This document shows positions 12,280 to 50,062 of a DNA stretch of 64,000 bases, piece by piece. The notes beneath the pieces are model-generated. The model was not told the DNA's origin. It saw only the letters and a list, made by a program, of their open reading frames with translations, and searched no databases. The DNA comes from Balanoglossus misakiensis (Eukaryota > Hemichordata). Location of the stretch: NCBI GenBank assembly GCA_040954595.2, contig CM082592.2, positions 8,370,001 to 8,434,000 of the forward strand, in the 5' to 3' direction. The position numbers were made by a program, and so were the translations under genes. The first letter of the stretch is position 1, and each line of letters starts with the position of its first letter.

Positions 12280-13585
12280 GATCCCTCGCGTCTGGTCAGG
12301 TCACTTTCAGGTTGTGATTCATTGTGTGAGTGTCACAGGTACTTAACATAACGTCGAGTTTGAACTTTCGCCAAGTGATTGTGGACAACTCTGCTGCTTT
12401 TTCGACAGTCTAAGACCTGCCCGTATCAGTGATGACCGATGACTTCAAAATATCAACTCAGAAAAACAATGGATACCTCAAACAGAATTCTATCTGCTGC
12501 AGCCACGTGTATTGCCAAGTGACCCCTATGAACACGACGCGAACTTTGAACTTTGAACCTGGGAGTTTCAAGGAGAAAATGTATGAAACAATCAGCAGTG
12601 AAAATTTCAGGCACTGTTTGCATAACCCAAAAATATACTTGTAACGTTATAGCCTGAGGTAATACGTACGAGAGTCATCTTGTCAGAAATTCTAAACATT
12701 AAAACATTACATGCTGGTCATGTGGGGTTGGAATTTGAATTCAACGTCGGCAATCACATCTCAGAGAATTTAACTTCTGGACACAATTTGAAGTAGAAAT
12801 GTCTGTATTGCTTGAAAGTAAAGGAGCATTGGGCTTGTATGTTTACAAGAAAAGGACCGTATGTTGTCTATTAACTGGTATGTATAATAGACGTTAAACT
12901 GTATATGTTATACCGGAACTTGTGGGGATATAGGATTTCCTGCTTGTTGTTAGAACATAGTTCTCTTGGGCAAAACTTCATCAAACAATAGATTTTTAAC
13001 AGGGAAGTAGACGTTCTATAATCACACAGAATGTGTGGACATTGATATTTCAGGTATTTTCCTTACGTCATTAAAATTGTATTTTTATCGAGATTAAATA
13101 GTCAATATTGTGATCACCAGTTTACCTCTGTGGGGAGATTTAAAATCAGACAAGCTACAAATTTTCTTGATTCTTTTACAGACAAAAATACCTCTCTATC
13201 TTTAGTTTTGACCTCGATTACAGGTATATTCAAGACTTTGTTGTGAGTTTGTGGTGTCTTGTGTGAGCATATAGTGTCAAACCTTTCAATGTGGTGGAAT
13301 TGTCTATATATCTTAAAATGGTGTAGTCATAGACAGAAAAATATTTTTAACACATATTATTATGAATCGCTAATTATTTCAGGTGTTTTTTGGTTGGGGT
13401 TGTGCTACCAATATCATGGAAAACATAATGGCTTTTCTGACCCAGTTAATGTTGTGTTCGCATATACAAACCACCATGGCCAAAAGAAAAACCCCTTTTT
13501 ACATATGAACTCCGAGACTGCAACCTTCATTCAGATCAACATTGACTTATGCGTGTATACCCATAGGTCATCTATAACCTTACCA

Positions 13586-13632
13586 TAGAAAACAATGGGT
13601 TTGGACTGAACCATGGTGGTGAAAGGGTTAGA
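13586..13632. mobile_element. Partial copy of the 43.4-kb short inverted-repeat element
   Basis: About 47 bases closely match the right half of the element at 43400-43491, including agaaaacaatgg and the accatggtggtgaaagggtt end. The left end is missing or too diverged to see. Confidence 0.7.
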
Positions 13633-14337
13633 AACCTAAGGACTGTACGTGTGAGACACTGTACTGTCCATATATTATTGCTTTGTTCTCCTTGTGAATA
13701 ATTTGATGTCTTCACAAATGCAGCTGATGTTATTCCTAACGCGTACATAGATATAATATAATAAGATGTTTTATTTTACTTGTCTTCTTATATCAGAGAA
13801 ATATTTTTCTACTGTTAACATTGACAGTAATTGCAGAGGTGTTGTGAAAATTAAATTGAAGCTCTTTGTAAAATATAGAATTACTCCATGTATACAGAAT
13901 ATTCCTTTGCTTGGACTATTTCTCTGCCTCCTACCCCAGGCAAATACCAAAAATACTATCAGGATTTCAGTAAAAGTAGGAAAATCAATATATTTTTCAA
14001 GAAATGTTGGATCGTATTGGCTATGACCGGAATTTACAGCAGTACAGATGCAGCTGACACAAAGCATTTTTTTCTTGTGTAGTAAACATAGTTTGCTGGG
14101 AGGCAGAAATTTCTGGAGGCATAAAAGAACATTATTGCTAGGGTAGATTAACTGTCAGAATTAATTCTTGTTGACTAGGACTGATAATTCTGTTTTTATC
14201 AAGTGCGTATTTGTGATACCCTTTTTTTTTACTAGAATGTACACCCATCAGCACATGTAGCTCTCTGTATATTTTGTTGTCATATGTAAAGATTTTAAAA
14301 TGACAATTATTTGTGGGAACCATGAAGATGGCTGACT

Positions 14338-14352
14338 CCCCCCCCCCCCCCC
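14338..14352. repeat. 15-base C homopolymer
   Basis: This pure C run lies in the region between the receptor and TUBD1. It may be polymorphic or prone to assembly error. Confidence 0.95.
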
Positions 14353-14540
14353 TATTCATATTGCTATCAAATGGCCTCAGTAGAATTAATTTTTGTTTCG
14401 CCTTTGTTCAGTACTGCCGTAATCAGGTAACCACTATGTGCTTTTATTCTTATCACAGATTAATGAAAGCAAAGTGCCTTTAATTATTGCGGTGATATAA
14501 ATGCCAAATGTACACCCATCTTGCATTTGATGTTTAATTT

Positions 14541-14546
14541 AATAAA
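14541..14546 (+). terminator. Candidate polyadenylation signal AATAAA
   Basis: This canonical hexamer lies about 2.26 kb after the receptor stop codon and about 300 bases before the TUBD1 promoter motifs. It would define a long receptor 3' UTR. An earlier variant signal may be used instead. Confidence 0.3.
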
Positions 14547-14852
14547 GATATTCCAAGTGTGAATGATGTGAAAAATTAAATGGCAATCGTTTGTCTTTTA
14601 TTTGGTGTACTTGTGTGATGGCTGTGTCCTATTGTTGGTGTGGTGTTTGAGTGGTTGATGTGTTCCCTGAAAGTGCATAGATTTTTTTCGACAAGTGCAA
14701 TGATCCATTTCTCCCACGCTTTTGGAGAAGTCATAGTTCACCAACCCATTTACCACATGTAGGTCATATTTGCTCCTGGCATATTTTTTATAGGCCGGAG
14801 GCCAAAGTACATTTCTTGTGTCTATAATCATGGCGGATCCATACAACTTCAG

Positions 14853-14984
14853 TCACGTGAGGGCACAAACAAAAGACTTTTCGTTTTGGCCATAGGGGCG
14901 CCCTCACGGATCCGCGGTCATTTCAAAATGGCGCATTCCTGAAAGATTGAACTGGTGTCTCTACCTGATCTTCTGGCGTTAGAC
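14853..14984 (+). promoter_or_regulatory. TUBD1 promoter and non-coding first exon
   Basis: A palindromic E-box TCACGTGA lies at 14853-14860. A CAAAATGGCG motif at 14925-14934 resembles a YY1-type core promoter element. A strong donor (gac|gtaagt, exon end 14984) pairs with the acceptor at 15350 just before the TUBD1 start, so this is most likely the 5' UTR exon. The ATG in the YY1-like motif opens a five-codon upstream frame (14928-14942) ending in TGA. The transcription start itself is inferred. Confidence 0.55.
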
Positions 14985-15357
14985 GTAAGTAGCTAAATCA
15001 CAGGGTATCGTATTTGTCTGTACTAACGGCAGAAATAATGCAAATGTCAAATTTTAAAATTCATACACAGAATTTAACTTGCAGATTCGAAGCACAGTGA
15101 AATGAGGTGTTTTGTTTTGATAGAGAACATGTAATCATGGAGTTGTGATACTACAGTCCTAAAGAAGCCACACCCTCCCTAGTAATTTAATAATTAAAAG
15201 TTATCAGCCCAGATTGGGAAAACAATCAAAAGTCAGGATTTGTGGGTGCATTGTTATGCAAATATAGCCATTACTATAATATAATTTCCTGTATTTGTAA
15301 GTGCGAAATTGGTGAAAAATATTTCATATTGAATGTCATTTTTTTTTCAGATCCATA

Positions 15358-16886
15358 ATGTCACTGGTTACTCTTCAAATAGGACAGTGTGGAAACCAGA
15401 TTGGCGGTGAACTGTTCGCCACACTGCTGGAAGATGCAAACGCCAAGATATCTAACTTTCCCAAGTCGGAAAATGCCGCCTACAGCGAGGAGGTGCTGGA
15501 AAGATTCTTCTACCGCCATGATGCGGCCAAAGACGACAGACCCCCGAGCGCCCGGGCGGTCATGGTTGACATGGAACCGAAGGTCATCGCGCAAACCATG
15601 CAGGATGCCAAGAGAGGCGGCAAGTGGTGCTATCCAAAGGATCAGCAGTTCTGCCAGAAGAGGGGTTCCGGGAACAATTGGGCGCACGGCTACTGCGTGC
15701 ACGGCCCCAGGGCGCGGGACGCGGTCGGGGACATGGTGCGGAAGGAGGCCGAGAAATGCGACCGTCTCTCCGGCTTTCTGACTTTCATGAGCCTCGCCGG
15801 CGGCACGGGATCGGGCGTGGGCGCGTACGTGACCGAGCAACTGCGCGACGATTTCCCGCACTCCTTCATTTTGAACCAAGTCGTCTGGCCGTACAACACG
15901 GGCGAGGTCATCGTCCAGAACTACAACGCCGTGCTCACCCTGTCGCACCTGTGTCAGGCGTCCGACGCCCTCCTGATCCTGGAGAACGACCAGCTGCACA
16001 AGATCTGCTCCCAGCTCATGAACATCAAGAACACCTCCTTCAAGGACATCAACAGAGTCATCGCTCACAAACTGGCCAGCGTACTGCAGCCGGCAACACC
16101 TCTGCAGCAGCAGCAACCTCCCCACCATCCCCGCGCCAACCATCTGGGTGAGATGTTGACCTCCCTTGTCCCCCACCCAGAGTATAAACTGTTGACGTTG
16201 AAGAACATCCCCCAGATGTCCGAGAAATCATTAGCCTTCAGCACATTCGCCTGGCCAGGACTTCTCAAACACCTTCGGCAAATGCTGATAGCAAATGCTG
16301 CAATGGAAGAAGGTATGTCTGTACTTGAAAACATCTGAAGTATCAGGAGGTGTAGTTGTATTTGTGGTGTTGCGGGCTCATTTCTGTGAAAAGGATGAAT
16401 TTGAGGCTTTCCTTAGCTGTATTCTTGTGATACTGACACAATCCACTGTCGCTTCTTTCACACCTAACAGGCATCAACTGGCAAGTAAGACTGAGGTCCG
16501 GTCGCGGAGCACACAACCAGTTCACCAGGGACGGTTACAACAAATCGCTGGCCAGTCTCCTGGTGCTCCGAGGTCAGGAGGTCAACTCGGCGAATACCAG
16601 CGCTTTCAAAGATCCCAACCTGTACGCATCATGGCTGCCAACCGATGCAGCATGCTCAGTCTGGGTCCAACCGAGGCCCTTCAACCTGTATGAGAAGTCC
16701 GCCTCGTTGCTGAGCAACAGCCAATCGCCGGTGGTGCCCCTGAACTCGGTAGTCGGGAAGGCGTGGAATATGTTTGCGTCCAGAGCGTATGTGCACCAGT
16801 ATCTTAAGTACGGACTCAGTGAAGAAGATTTTGTGGACAGTTTTGCTGGATTAGAACAAATTATCGCCAGTTACTCTGAACTCTAA
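15358..16886 (+). CDS. TUBD1: Delta-tubulin
   Basis: Two coding exons, 15358-16312 and 16471-16886, join at G|GC to give 456 codons, close to the human protein (about 453 residues). The N-terminus has the tubulin GQCGNQIG nucleotide-binding start (residues 9-16), and the T4 glycine loop reads AGGTGSG (147-153) where alpha- and beta-tubulin have GGGTGSG. Segments such as the [10 protein letters not shown] stretch and NNWAHGY are typical of delta-tubulin. Delta-tubulin acts at centrioles and basal bodies, where it is needed for stable triplet microtubules. An acceptor at 15350 leaves seven bases of 5' UTR in this exon, so a non-coding first exon lies upstream. A single coding intron is far fewer than I recall for the human gene. 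Confidence 0.95.
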
Positions 16887-16982
16887 CAAACACCACCTCC
16901 CAGACTGTGGCCTGTCTGTGGCTGACCATTTTGTTTCTTCATTTTTTCTCTTGGATTGTTCCTTCACCTTTTGTCAGCCAGA

Positions 16983-16988
16983 AATAAA
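16983..16988 (+). terminator. Polyadenylation signal AATAAA (TUBD1)
   Basis: This canonical hexamer lies 97 bases after the TUBD1 stop codon and gives a short 3' UTR. Confidence 0.6.
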
Positions 16989-17882
16989 TGAAATTGTAAC
17001 ACATGTATTCTGTGCAGAACTATGATTTGTCAAAAATGCCATTTGGCTCAATTTTTATCAAGAACAAAGTCGGTTGGACATGGGAATTGAAGTGCGCCCT
17101 CGACGGCAGAACTGTATCAGATTTTGGGGCCGGGCAGAGAACTTTTTTTGATTTAGGAACACGCTGTACGATATGTCAAAATATGTCAAAGAACGTCTGC
17201 TTCGATTATGAATAACACTCTTTTACTACCAGAGGTGAAAAGGTCAAGAAGGGACAAACCCAATAGTTCAAGTTGGATGTCCTTTCTATAGTTCAAAATG
17301 TCAAGTTTTTCTGACATTGTTTAAAAATGGAATGATTTGCGATTTGCTAAGATGCATTTCTATGCCAACCAGACATGTTACAAAAACAGCTGCTCATATG
17401 TTCCCATTTGTACACAAACAAATGGTGAGGTTAGTTCTTTTTTCTTTCTTTTAACCCTTGGAGGAAGAGACTACAGACAGAAGTTCACAAATGAAAGATG
17501 GCCTTGCATAAATTCAAACAAAACACCATGCAACATCGTTAGAGATTTATGTCAAGTACTGGTCCTGGGTATATGCAATGAAATAAACGTCAACATTTTG
17601 ATTGAAAGTTGCCTGTTCAGTAAATAAATATTTGAAGGTTGTGACATTTACACTTTAACAGAAATGACCACATAAATAAATGCTAAAGAAAGGAAGTACT
17701 GATAGGAGAATTTCAAAAAATGCGAACAATGCACTAAATAGTAGGCCCGACAGAAATATCTCTGTTTGTGGAATTATTAATAAACACCTTTCCTAATTAC
17801 ATTGCACAAAGTTTGAATTATTTTTGGAAGGTTAGAGGGTCTTACGCGGTCCAAGAGGAAGAAAAGGGGGACTCCTACGAAG
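16989..17882. other. TUBD1-NF1 intergenic spacer
   Basis: About 0.9 kb separates the TUBD1 polyadenylation signal from the NF1 promoter motifs. Open frames are at most 96 codons and resemble nothing I know. Further AATAAA-like sequences near 17.58-17.63 kb could serve a longer TUBD1 transcript. Confidence 0.5.
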
Positions 17883-18004
17883 TGACGTCATCCTAATAAG
17901 GAACCCTGATTTCCTTATTTGGTGAATTAATTGTAATGCACATGCGCACTGAGTATATAAATAAAACCTACGGGGAAAGTGTCATGGCTGCCATCCTGTT
18001 CTAG
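17883..18004 (+). promoter_or_regulatory. NF1 promoter: CRE, NRF1-like site, TATA-like box, upstream ORF
   Basis: A perfect cAMP-response palindrome TGACGTCA lies at 17883-17890. An NRF1-like CACATGCGCAC lies near 17939-17949. TATATAAA lies at 17954-17961. A short upstream open frame (17984-18004, seven codons including stop) precedes the NF1 start at 18037. The arrangement fits a compact promoter. I recall that a CRE is also described for the human NF1 promoter, which would make this a shared regulatory feature; that parallel is from memory. Confidence 0.55.
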
Positions 18005-18036
18005 TGTCTCCGAGGAGTACGTTCAAAACTCGCGAA

Positions 18037-44107
<26,071 letters not shown>

Positions 44108-44827
44108 AAGTCGCCGGCCCGGGGTCAAAGGTGAAACGCGCCGTTTTTAACTGAGGATCTCTGTCCCATACGTGTGGATATGTAAATGAAGTGTTCCTGC
44201 GCTATGTGCAGCGTTGAAAGTTGAAAGGTCACGGGGAGGTTAAATGGATGATGGCCAGTGGATGAAAAAACTTTGTACAGCCTGTTGCCAAGGTTACAGT
44301 AGACAGGAGGAGAAAGGGAGGAGGTTGTAAAGAATTTTAAACTCAAACGGTTTGAGTTGTAAAATATGCCAGTTGTTGGTGAGACACTTGGCATGCTGAA
44401 CAAAATTTGTACAGATATTATTATCATGTAAATGCAAAAGGTTAACTTGACTTTCTGTATAGTGTGCAATGTGTCAAGCACAATTCTGTTGTAAATTTTA
44501 TCTTTCGGAAATATGGGGATGGAAAATGCATACTTTGTACATTAATTATTTGGCTCCTAAGCCACCATCCCCAATTGCTTTGTCAATTTTTCACGTCGTA
44601 TATTTTTTATTCTTTTCTTTCTACATATCAGTACCACTTTCTAGTCAGTGCCCACCCTGATTATTGAGTGTAACTACCCCTCCAAGCGAAATGATCCAGT
44701 CCAGTGTCAGTAGTTTTCCATAATAACATTTACATGGTTGTACATCTCAGCGCATCATTTCATATGATGGCCAAAACGTGCGATAAAAAAGTGAAACAAT
44801 TCCTTCTGTGAAAAAAAATATGTCTAA

Positions 44828-44885
44828 AATAAATCTAGTAAACTATGGTGTATAACAAAGTATGTGTTTTCCATGATGAAATAAA
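44828..44885 (+). terminator. Candidate NF1 polyadenylation signals (two AATAAA)
   Basis: Canonical hexamers lie at 44828-44833 and 44880-44885, about 720-780 bases after the NF1 stop codon. Later AATAAA copies (near 45.26 and 47.33 kb) could give a longer 3' UTR. Confidence 0.45.
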
Positions 44886-47800
44886 TTAAATCAACGATTG
44901 TCATGTTTTTTCATTTAAAGTACCTGAATGTGTCTATAGGTATTGCATACAAAGGCATCTATTACACTGTAAAAAAAAGATGGCTGCCAATATGTCAAAG
45001 GTCATAGTGTAAAGGTCACCATAGCTGTGTGTTAGGATACTTGCTAAGGTCAGTATCTTGGTGAAAGACAAGTAAGAGCATGATGACCGAGCTGAGGTCA
45101 AATTTGCAAAAATCAAGTAGCATGGACCTTAATGTGTGTTGGTTTGGTCGGTGAATTGGTAGTAAAACATGAAAGTTATTTAAATACACATGGTTTTATA
45201 CTAAAAAAAAATTATAAGTGTTGGCAAAATATCCCAATTTTATGAAAACAAACTACAATAAAAGTGTGAGACTGGAAGTGAAATCAGAAGTGAAATTTGT
45301 CATTTTGTGATGTAAAATGGGTCTTTGTTACAGAGTAAAACATACTTCTGATTATTCAGTGTTCACGTCAGAGAAATCTGCCATTTATGGAAAACCAATC
45401 GGGACATGAACGTGACATAGCCTTCTGGTCCAAACAAGATTAAAAGTAATGAAATAATTTTGTAAAAATATTGTAAAGATGTTGATTTTGCCGATTGGTT
45501 TCCTTGACAATGCTCACCGCACAAATTGTTCAATGCTTCAAGATTAAAGCAATGTAGGCTTCGTGCTATAATTTCTCACTTTTTCCATGCAAGATCCCAT
45601 GGTAACCAAAAATTTCACTTAAATTAATTAATATGCAAATTACCCAAACATTTGGCATCATGTCCTAAGTCAGAGGTCATTACGAACTCTTGAATCATGC
45701 TAGTTATTAATTACCATGTGTTCATTTCACATTTATGTGTTAAAATTAAAATGAAATCTGTGACATTTATGTGCAATACAGTTTTTAAAAAAAATGTTCT
45801 GAAATGTATATGTGCACATTTTTTTTGCCGAATCTTTTTTAAACAAAAAATTAGGAACCCTTATGGAGAGAACGTTTTATATGTGGTTTACACCTTTTTT
45901 TTTAAATGATTTTAACAAGCAAAGATTTCATCATTTTAGGAAGTGTCATGACAGTATGTAGTGAAAAAAACCCTCACAAACATTGCTTTGTAGCCTGTAT
46001 CAGTGCACTAGCTGCCAGTGTTAACAGAACTTAGAAACCTCAAAAAGTGATTTCTTCCTACATTCTTGTTTAACATGGCACTTGACTTCTTAACTGCCGA
46101 CCTCTGACCCAACTGCAGTGGATTGAATGCCATCAAAGGGAACCTCTGAACAACTCGGACTGGGACAGAACCCGAAAACAAAATATTGTGTATGTGTTAT
46201 CTATAATGTACCAAACGAGATTTTTCCCTAATATTGTGTTGTCAGTTTGCACTGTACATGTACATGGACCATCATTTGGGGTTATTGGTTAACTTGCACG
46301 GTGGCTCATTATATAAAAATAGCGAGATCATCAACTGATATCATGATGGCGAGTTGTCTATCGTGAGCGTGCGACTCTGAAATGCAGAATATCTGATCAT
46401 AGAACTAAGTTGCATGGCCACAGGTACTGAGTCAATGGTCACATTCAATGGTATGTTCCTTGCATTTGTTGATCATTATTGAAGGGTGAATGGAAATCAT
46501 TTTATGTGATGCGAATTGTAGAGATGATGAAAACTCCAGATATCCACTTGATGTATTTATTTGTAATTACAGCCAGTTGACTTTGTTTTAGTCGACTCTT
46601 GCATTTTGGGAGATTTTTTGGTCAGTTAGGGGGTCTTTTGTTGTAGATGGTACCTGATAATGTCGTTTTACCAGGTCACCAGGGGTCAGGGTTCAAAGGC
46701 TAAATGCCCAAGTGCGTATAACTGTTTTCAGATGCCATCATGGAGGTTTTAAGTCTGCATAGAATGTGACCACAATTTAGGAATTTTAAGTAATGATAAT
46801 TTAAGATGTGTTTCTGAGCAATGTTAAGAAGCTACCCGTCCACAAGGGGGGAATGAGTAATTATATTAATTTTGAACCATCACACATCGCAAACGAAAGA
46901 TTTGTTTTGTTAATTAGCTTTGCAGTATCACTCTAGTGCACAGCCATTAAAGGTATGCTATATTTACATTTTGAATGGTGCAGTTCAAAAATAAAAAATG
47001 GGGGGGGGGGGAGACTTTGTCGTTCATTGATTTCAAAGAAGGGAGCAAGTTTTTTGTTTCCATCATAGTAAATAAAACTTATGACATTGTAAACAAAAAA
47101 GTTGGCATCAATTTGTGCCACTGAAAGACCCTTTGCACTAAATTTTCATTTGAACGAGAATGTGTACCGGTGTTTTTAAAGTTGGTAGAAATTTTTCAAC
47201 TCCCAAATTTACATGTGTAACGTTTTGTCAAAAGGTACGTCCCTGCCTGGGTATTTACAAGTCATTGGTGATAAACAATCATGAATCATTGTAAACCACT
47301 GAATTTTTATTTTTTATTTTAACAGAGAAAATAAAGCACAAGCATTGAACACGACTGCATGCATGCCAAAAAATATTTGTAGAAACGCACATTAGATATT
47401 TAGATTGGCTTTTTGGTTACACCTCCTCTTACACGTACTTCATCTAATGTTTTCTAAAATGGCGGTTTACTTGGTCCCTGTTACTGAAAAAGTGTTATTG
47501 GGCTAGTTTCCATGACAACAAACTTAACAGCTAACATTCAGAAAAAAAAAATGTGAATCTGTAGGTACGGTATGAGTTTCAAGGAATGGTCACTGTTAGT
47601 GTCAAACAGTTATCAACATTTCCCCCAGTTGTAAAATTTCACTTTTTTGTAAATAGTTGTGTTTTTCTTCTCAGAATTTCATATTATGTAGGAAGAACCA
47701 GGGGAAAAAAAGTTATTTTCCACAGGATTTTGCTTGGAAAAAAAATTTCAACTGCTAGACTGGATGAGCAAACTTTGTCCTCCTGTATTTACAGTCTGGT

Positions 47801-47965
47801 AGCTTCTTTATTTTTTCAAAAGCAATGTACAGACTGTGATTGTCTTTAACTTTGTAAAGTTTTATTTTGCAAGAAATGCAGAAAAAAAAAAAAAACAGTT
47901 CAATATAGTGCTAAAGAAAATTGTCACAACCCAACAACACAGAATTTCACCATGGTATAGTAGAT

Positions 47966-47997
47966 CTATATATATATATACATATATATATATATAA
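47966..47997. repeat. (TA)n microsatellite
   Basis: Nearly pure TA dinucleotides are interrupted once by a C. It lies between NF1 and the secreted-protein genes. Confidence 0.85.
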
Positions 47998-48772
47998 TGA
48001 GATAAGGTCTATGCCACTGCTTTGGGTATCGCAGAAGTCTTTTGGTGCAGTGGAGTCGAGTCGCTCATTTTCTCTCTGTTTGTATGTGTGTGCTTTCTAA
48101 AGCTGCGCCTGTACAAAAAAGGGCCTGGTTTTTACGTTGAGACGCCGTCTGTGTTTTTCATTGGCAGATACTTTATGTTAAGTAAAATCACTCTGAGTTT
48201 TCTAATGGCACTGTATCATTCGTCTCTTTCTTTCTATCGTTTCTGGTACCTTCCGTGTGTTGGGATTTTCCAAAGTGTGGGGCGCCCTCAACAAACAGAC
48301 GTCACAAAACTCTTGTTTGACTTCAGTACCGTGATACATGTCGGGGAGGGAGGGGCACGTATTACATTTGCAAATCCTGCAAATTAGGAGTGGACCATAT
48401 GATATGAGGGGGGGGCTTGAAGTTTATCGAGGAAATATGTTGCAGTAAAAAAGATTTGCTTCCAGGAAGGCCAAAAATCACTGTGATGCATTTCACCAAC
48501 TTAAGATACCTGGAGCAGTACACTTTCTCCAGAGCGAGAGATATAGCTACTTCCACGAGCTACTTCAACCTGTTCCACGTACGTTCGCGTCGTTCGAACA
48601 ACAAGAGAAGTTTGGAATGAAGTAGAACTCGAGACACAAACCGCCATCGAATGTGCGCAATGGAACCATACCCTGCATTCCAAAAAAAACGGCACATCTC
48701 TAAAAAAAATTACGCACATCTGCCCAAGACAATTTGGGCGTCTACAGATCAGCGGACCGTGACCAATAAACC

Positions 48773-49399
48773 ATGAATAAATTACTGGTATCGATCACTG
48801 TCGTAGCAGGTAAGGTCAAAGTGTTAAAATCTTTAGCTTTTATGTTTTCTCCGGGCAGTAAATAAATGACAGTATCTTCCAGAGGTAGAATACGATTTGC
48901 AGATAGTAGACAAGGAAATATGTGCGTAAGATTCTGTGGACTTTTAAAGTTTCAAAACCAAATTTATCTATAATCAGCACAATACTTTTTTTGTTTAGTT
49001 TACCTCTGCCTAGCATCAGCCCAGGCTCCGTGGCAAGCTCCAAATGCCGTGCCAGCGGCAGCCCCAGCAAATCCTGATCCGGCCGGCGACGAAGCAGACA
49101 AGGACGCCACCGCCGGTGGTGAAAAGAAAACATACCGTACCCGTCTGTCGGACACTCCAAATATCCTCTCCCAGAGGATGGCAAATTCGGGAATAAGCCG
49201 CCTCGCTAATTGGAGAGATAAGTACAAGCGGAAAGGAGGGAAAGGTCGACGGGGCGGCGGCGGCGGCCAGGAGAAAACCGAGGAAGAGAAGACGGCTCTC
49301 TTGAAGCAAGTCCTTAATAAACTGGACCACGAGGTAGAAGGCGAAAAGAAGAAGTCGAGAACGATGCAGTGTCGAGTTGTCTGCGATGAGGAATTGTGA
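48773..49399 (+). CDS. Small secreted basic, glycine-rich protein of unknown function
   Basis: Two exons, 48773-48809 and 48999-49399, join at G|TT (Val) to give 145 residues. The start MNKLLVSITVVAVYLCLASA is a good signal peptide with likely cleavage after ASA. The mature part has an Ala/Pro-rich start, an acidic patch, a long basic segment with dibasic sites (KRKGGKGRR), a GGGGG run, a Lys/Glu-rich presumably helical stretch, and two cysteines in CRVVC just before the C-terminus. The last four residues are DEEL, similar to but not identical with KDEL-type ER-retrieval signals. I do not recognise a family. It could be a matrix protein or a peptide precursor. It lies 0.66 kb upstream of another secreted gene with the same signal-exon layout. 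Confidence 0.75.
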
Positions 49400-49459
49400 T
49401 TCTACCATTCATTTACAACGGTCGTGGAAATCAAACATTGTGACCATTTGGGAAAAAAC

Positions 49460-49465
49460 AATAAA
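49460..49465 (+). terminator. Polyadenylation signal AATAAA (small secreted gene)
   Basis: This canonical hexamer lies 61 bases after the stop codon. A second one lies at 49533-49538. Confidence 0.6.
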
Positions 49466-49538
49466 AGTAAACAAACTGTAAACCGACCAAGTGTGTGTAT
49501 CTGTCCAACCCCAACACTGATTCATAAATTGGAATAAA

Positions 49539-50062
49539 GATGGTCAAAGTTCTACATGAAACGGATGACATCCCCATTCATTCCAGAGCAAAGATATATG
49601 CTCATCAGATTCATTTCATAAGAAACCAGCTAACGTTGATTTGTGGTAATAGGCCTACTCAAACTCAATACTAAACTCATGGTGACGATTTCTAGAGAAA
49701 TGGTCGGAAACCACGACAGTAAACACCCTGTTTTCTCGTCTCTTTTTATGTGAAAAGAGCAAAGATTTAATTTGAAAAGAATGGAGGCCCTGGGCTATTA
49801 TTTTTCTGAAAACCTGTCCCGAGGCGCATAATAAATGGAAATATGCTGATGATCGAAACCGAACGTGACATTCCAAAAGTTGGAACACAAACGGCGATGT
49901 TCCATGCCCGTGTTCTGTGGTTTCGCAATATTCTTCCAGACGCTGTTGTTCCACATTGTGCAGGGGGTGTTTCTCGTTGCCCGGCTTCAGAATCGAAGGT
50001 ATTACCAGAACGATGTCCATCTACACTGGAAGAATATCTCTATCATCTAAAACGACAGAAGA
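49539..50062. other. Spacer between the two secreted-protein genes
   Basis: The spacer must hold the promoter and 5' UTR of the Kazal-containing gene. I see no TATA box that I would trust. A TAGGCCTA palindrome lies at 49650. Confidence 0.4.

Larger units (their letters stand above)
12280..14852. other. Receptor 3' UTR and intergenic region
   Basis: There is no further coding exon. The stretch probably holds the nuclear receptor 3' UTR; a canonical AATAAA lies at 14541-14546 and an ATTAAA near 12699. It also contains part of a dispersed repeat (about 13586-13632, shared with 43.4 kb) and a 15-base C run at 14338-14352. Small open frames on both strands have no recognisable content. Confidence 0.5.
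44108..48772. other. NF1 3' UTR and intergenic region
   Basis: The sequence is AT-rich and has no supported coding exon. It contains the NF1 3' UTR of unknown length, a 12-base G run at 47000-47011, and an (AT)n tract at about 47966-47997. The longest open frame (121 codons, 48022-48387) has no recognisable domain. Confidence 0.5.

Noticed and set aside
15361-16176. 271-codon minus-strand frame
   Set aside because: It is exactly antisense to the GC-rich TUBD1 exon and has no family motifs; it is a shadow of codon bias.
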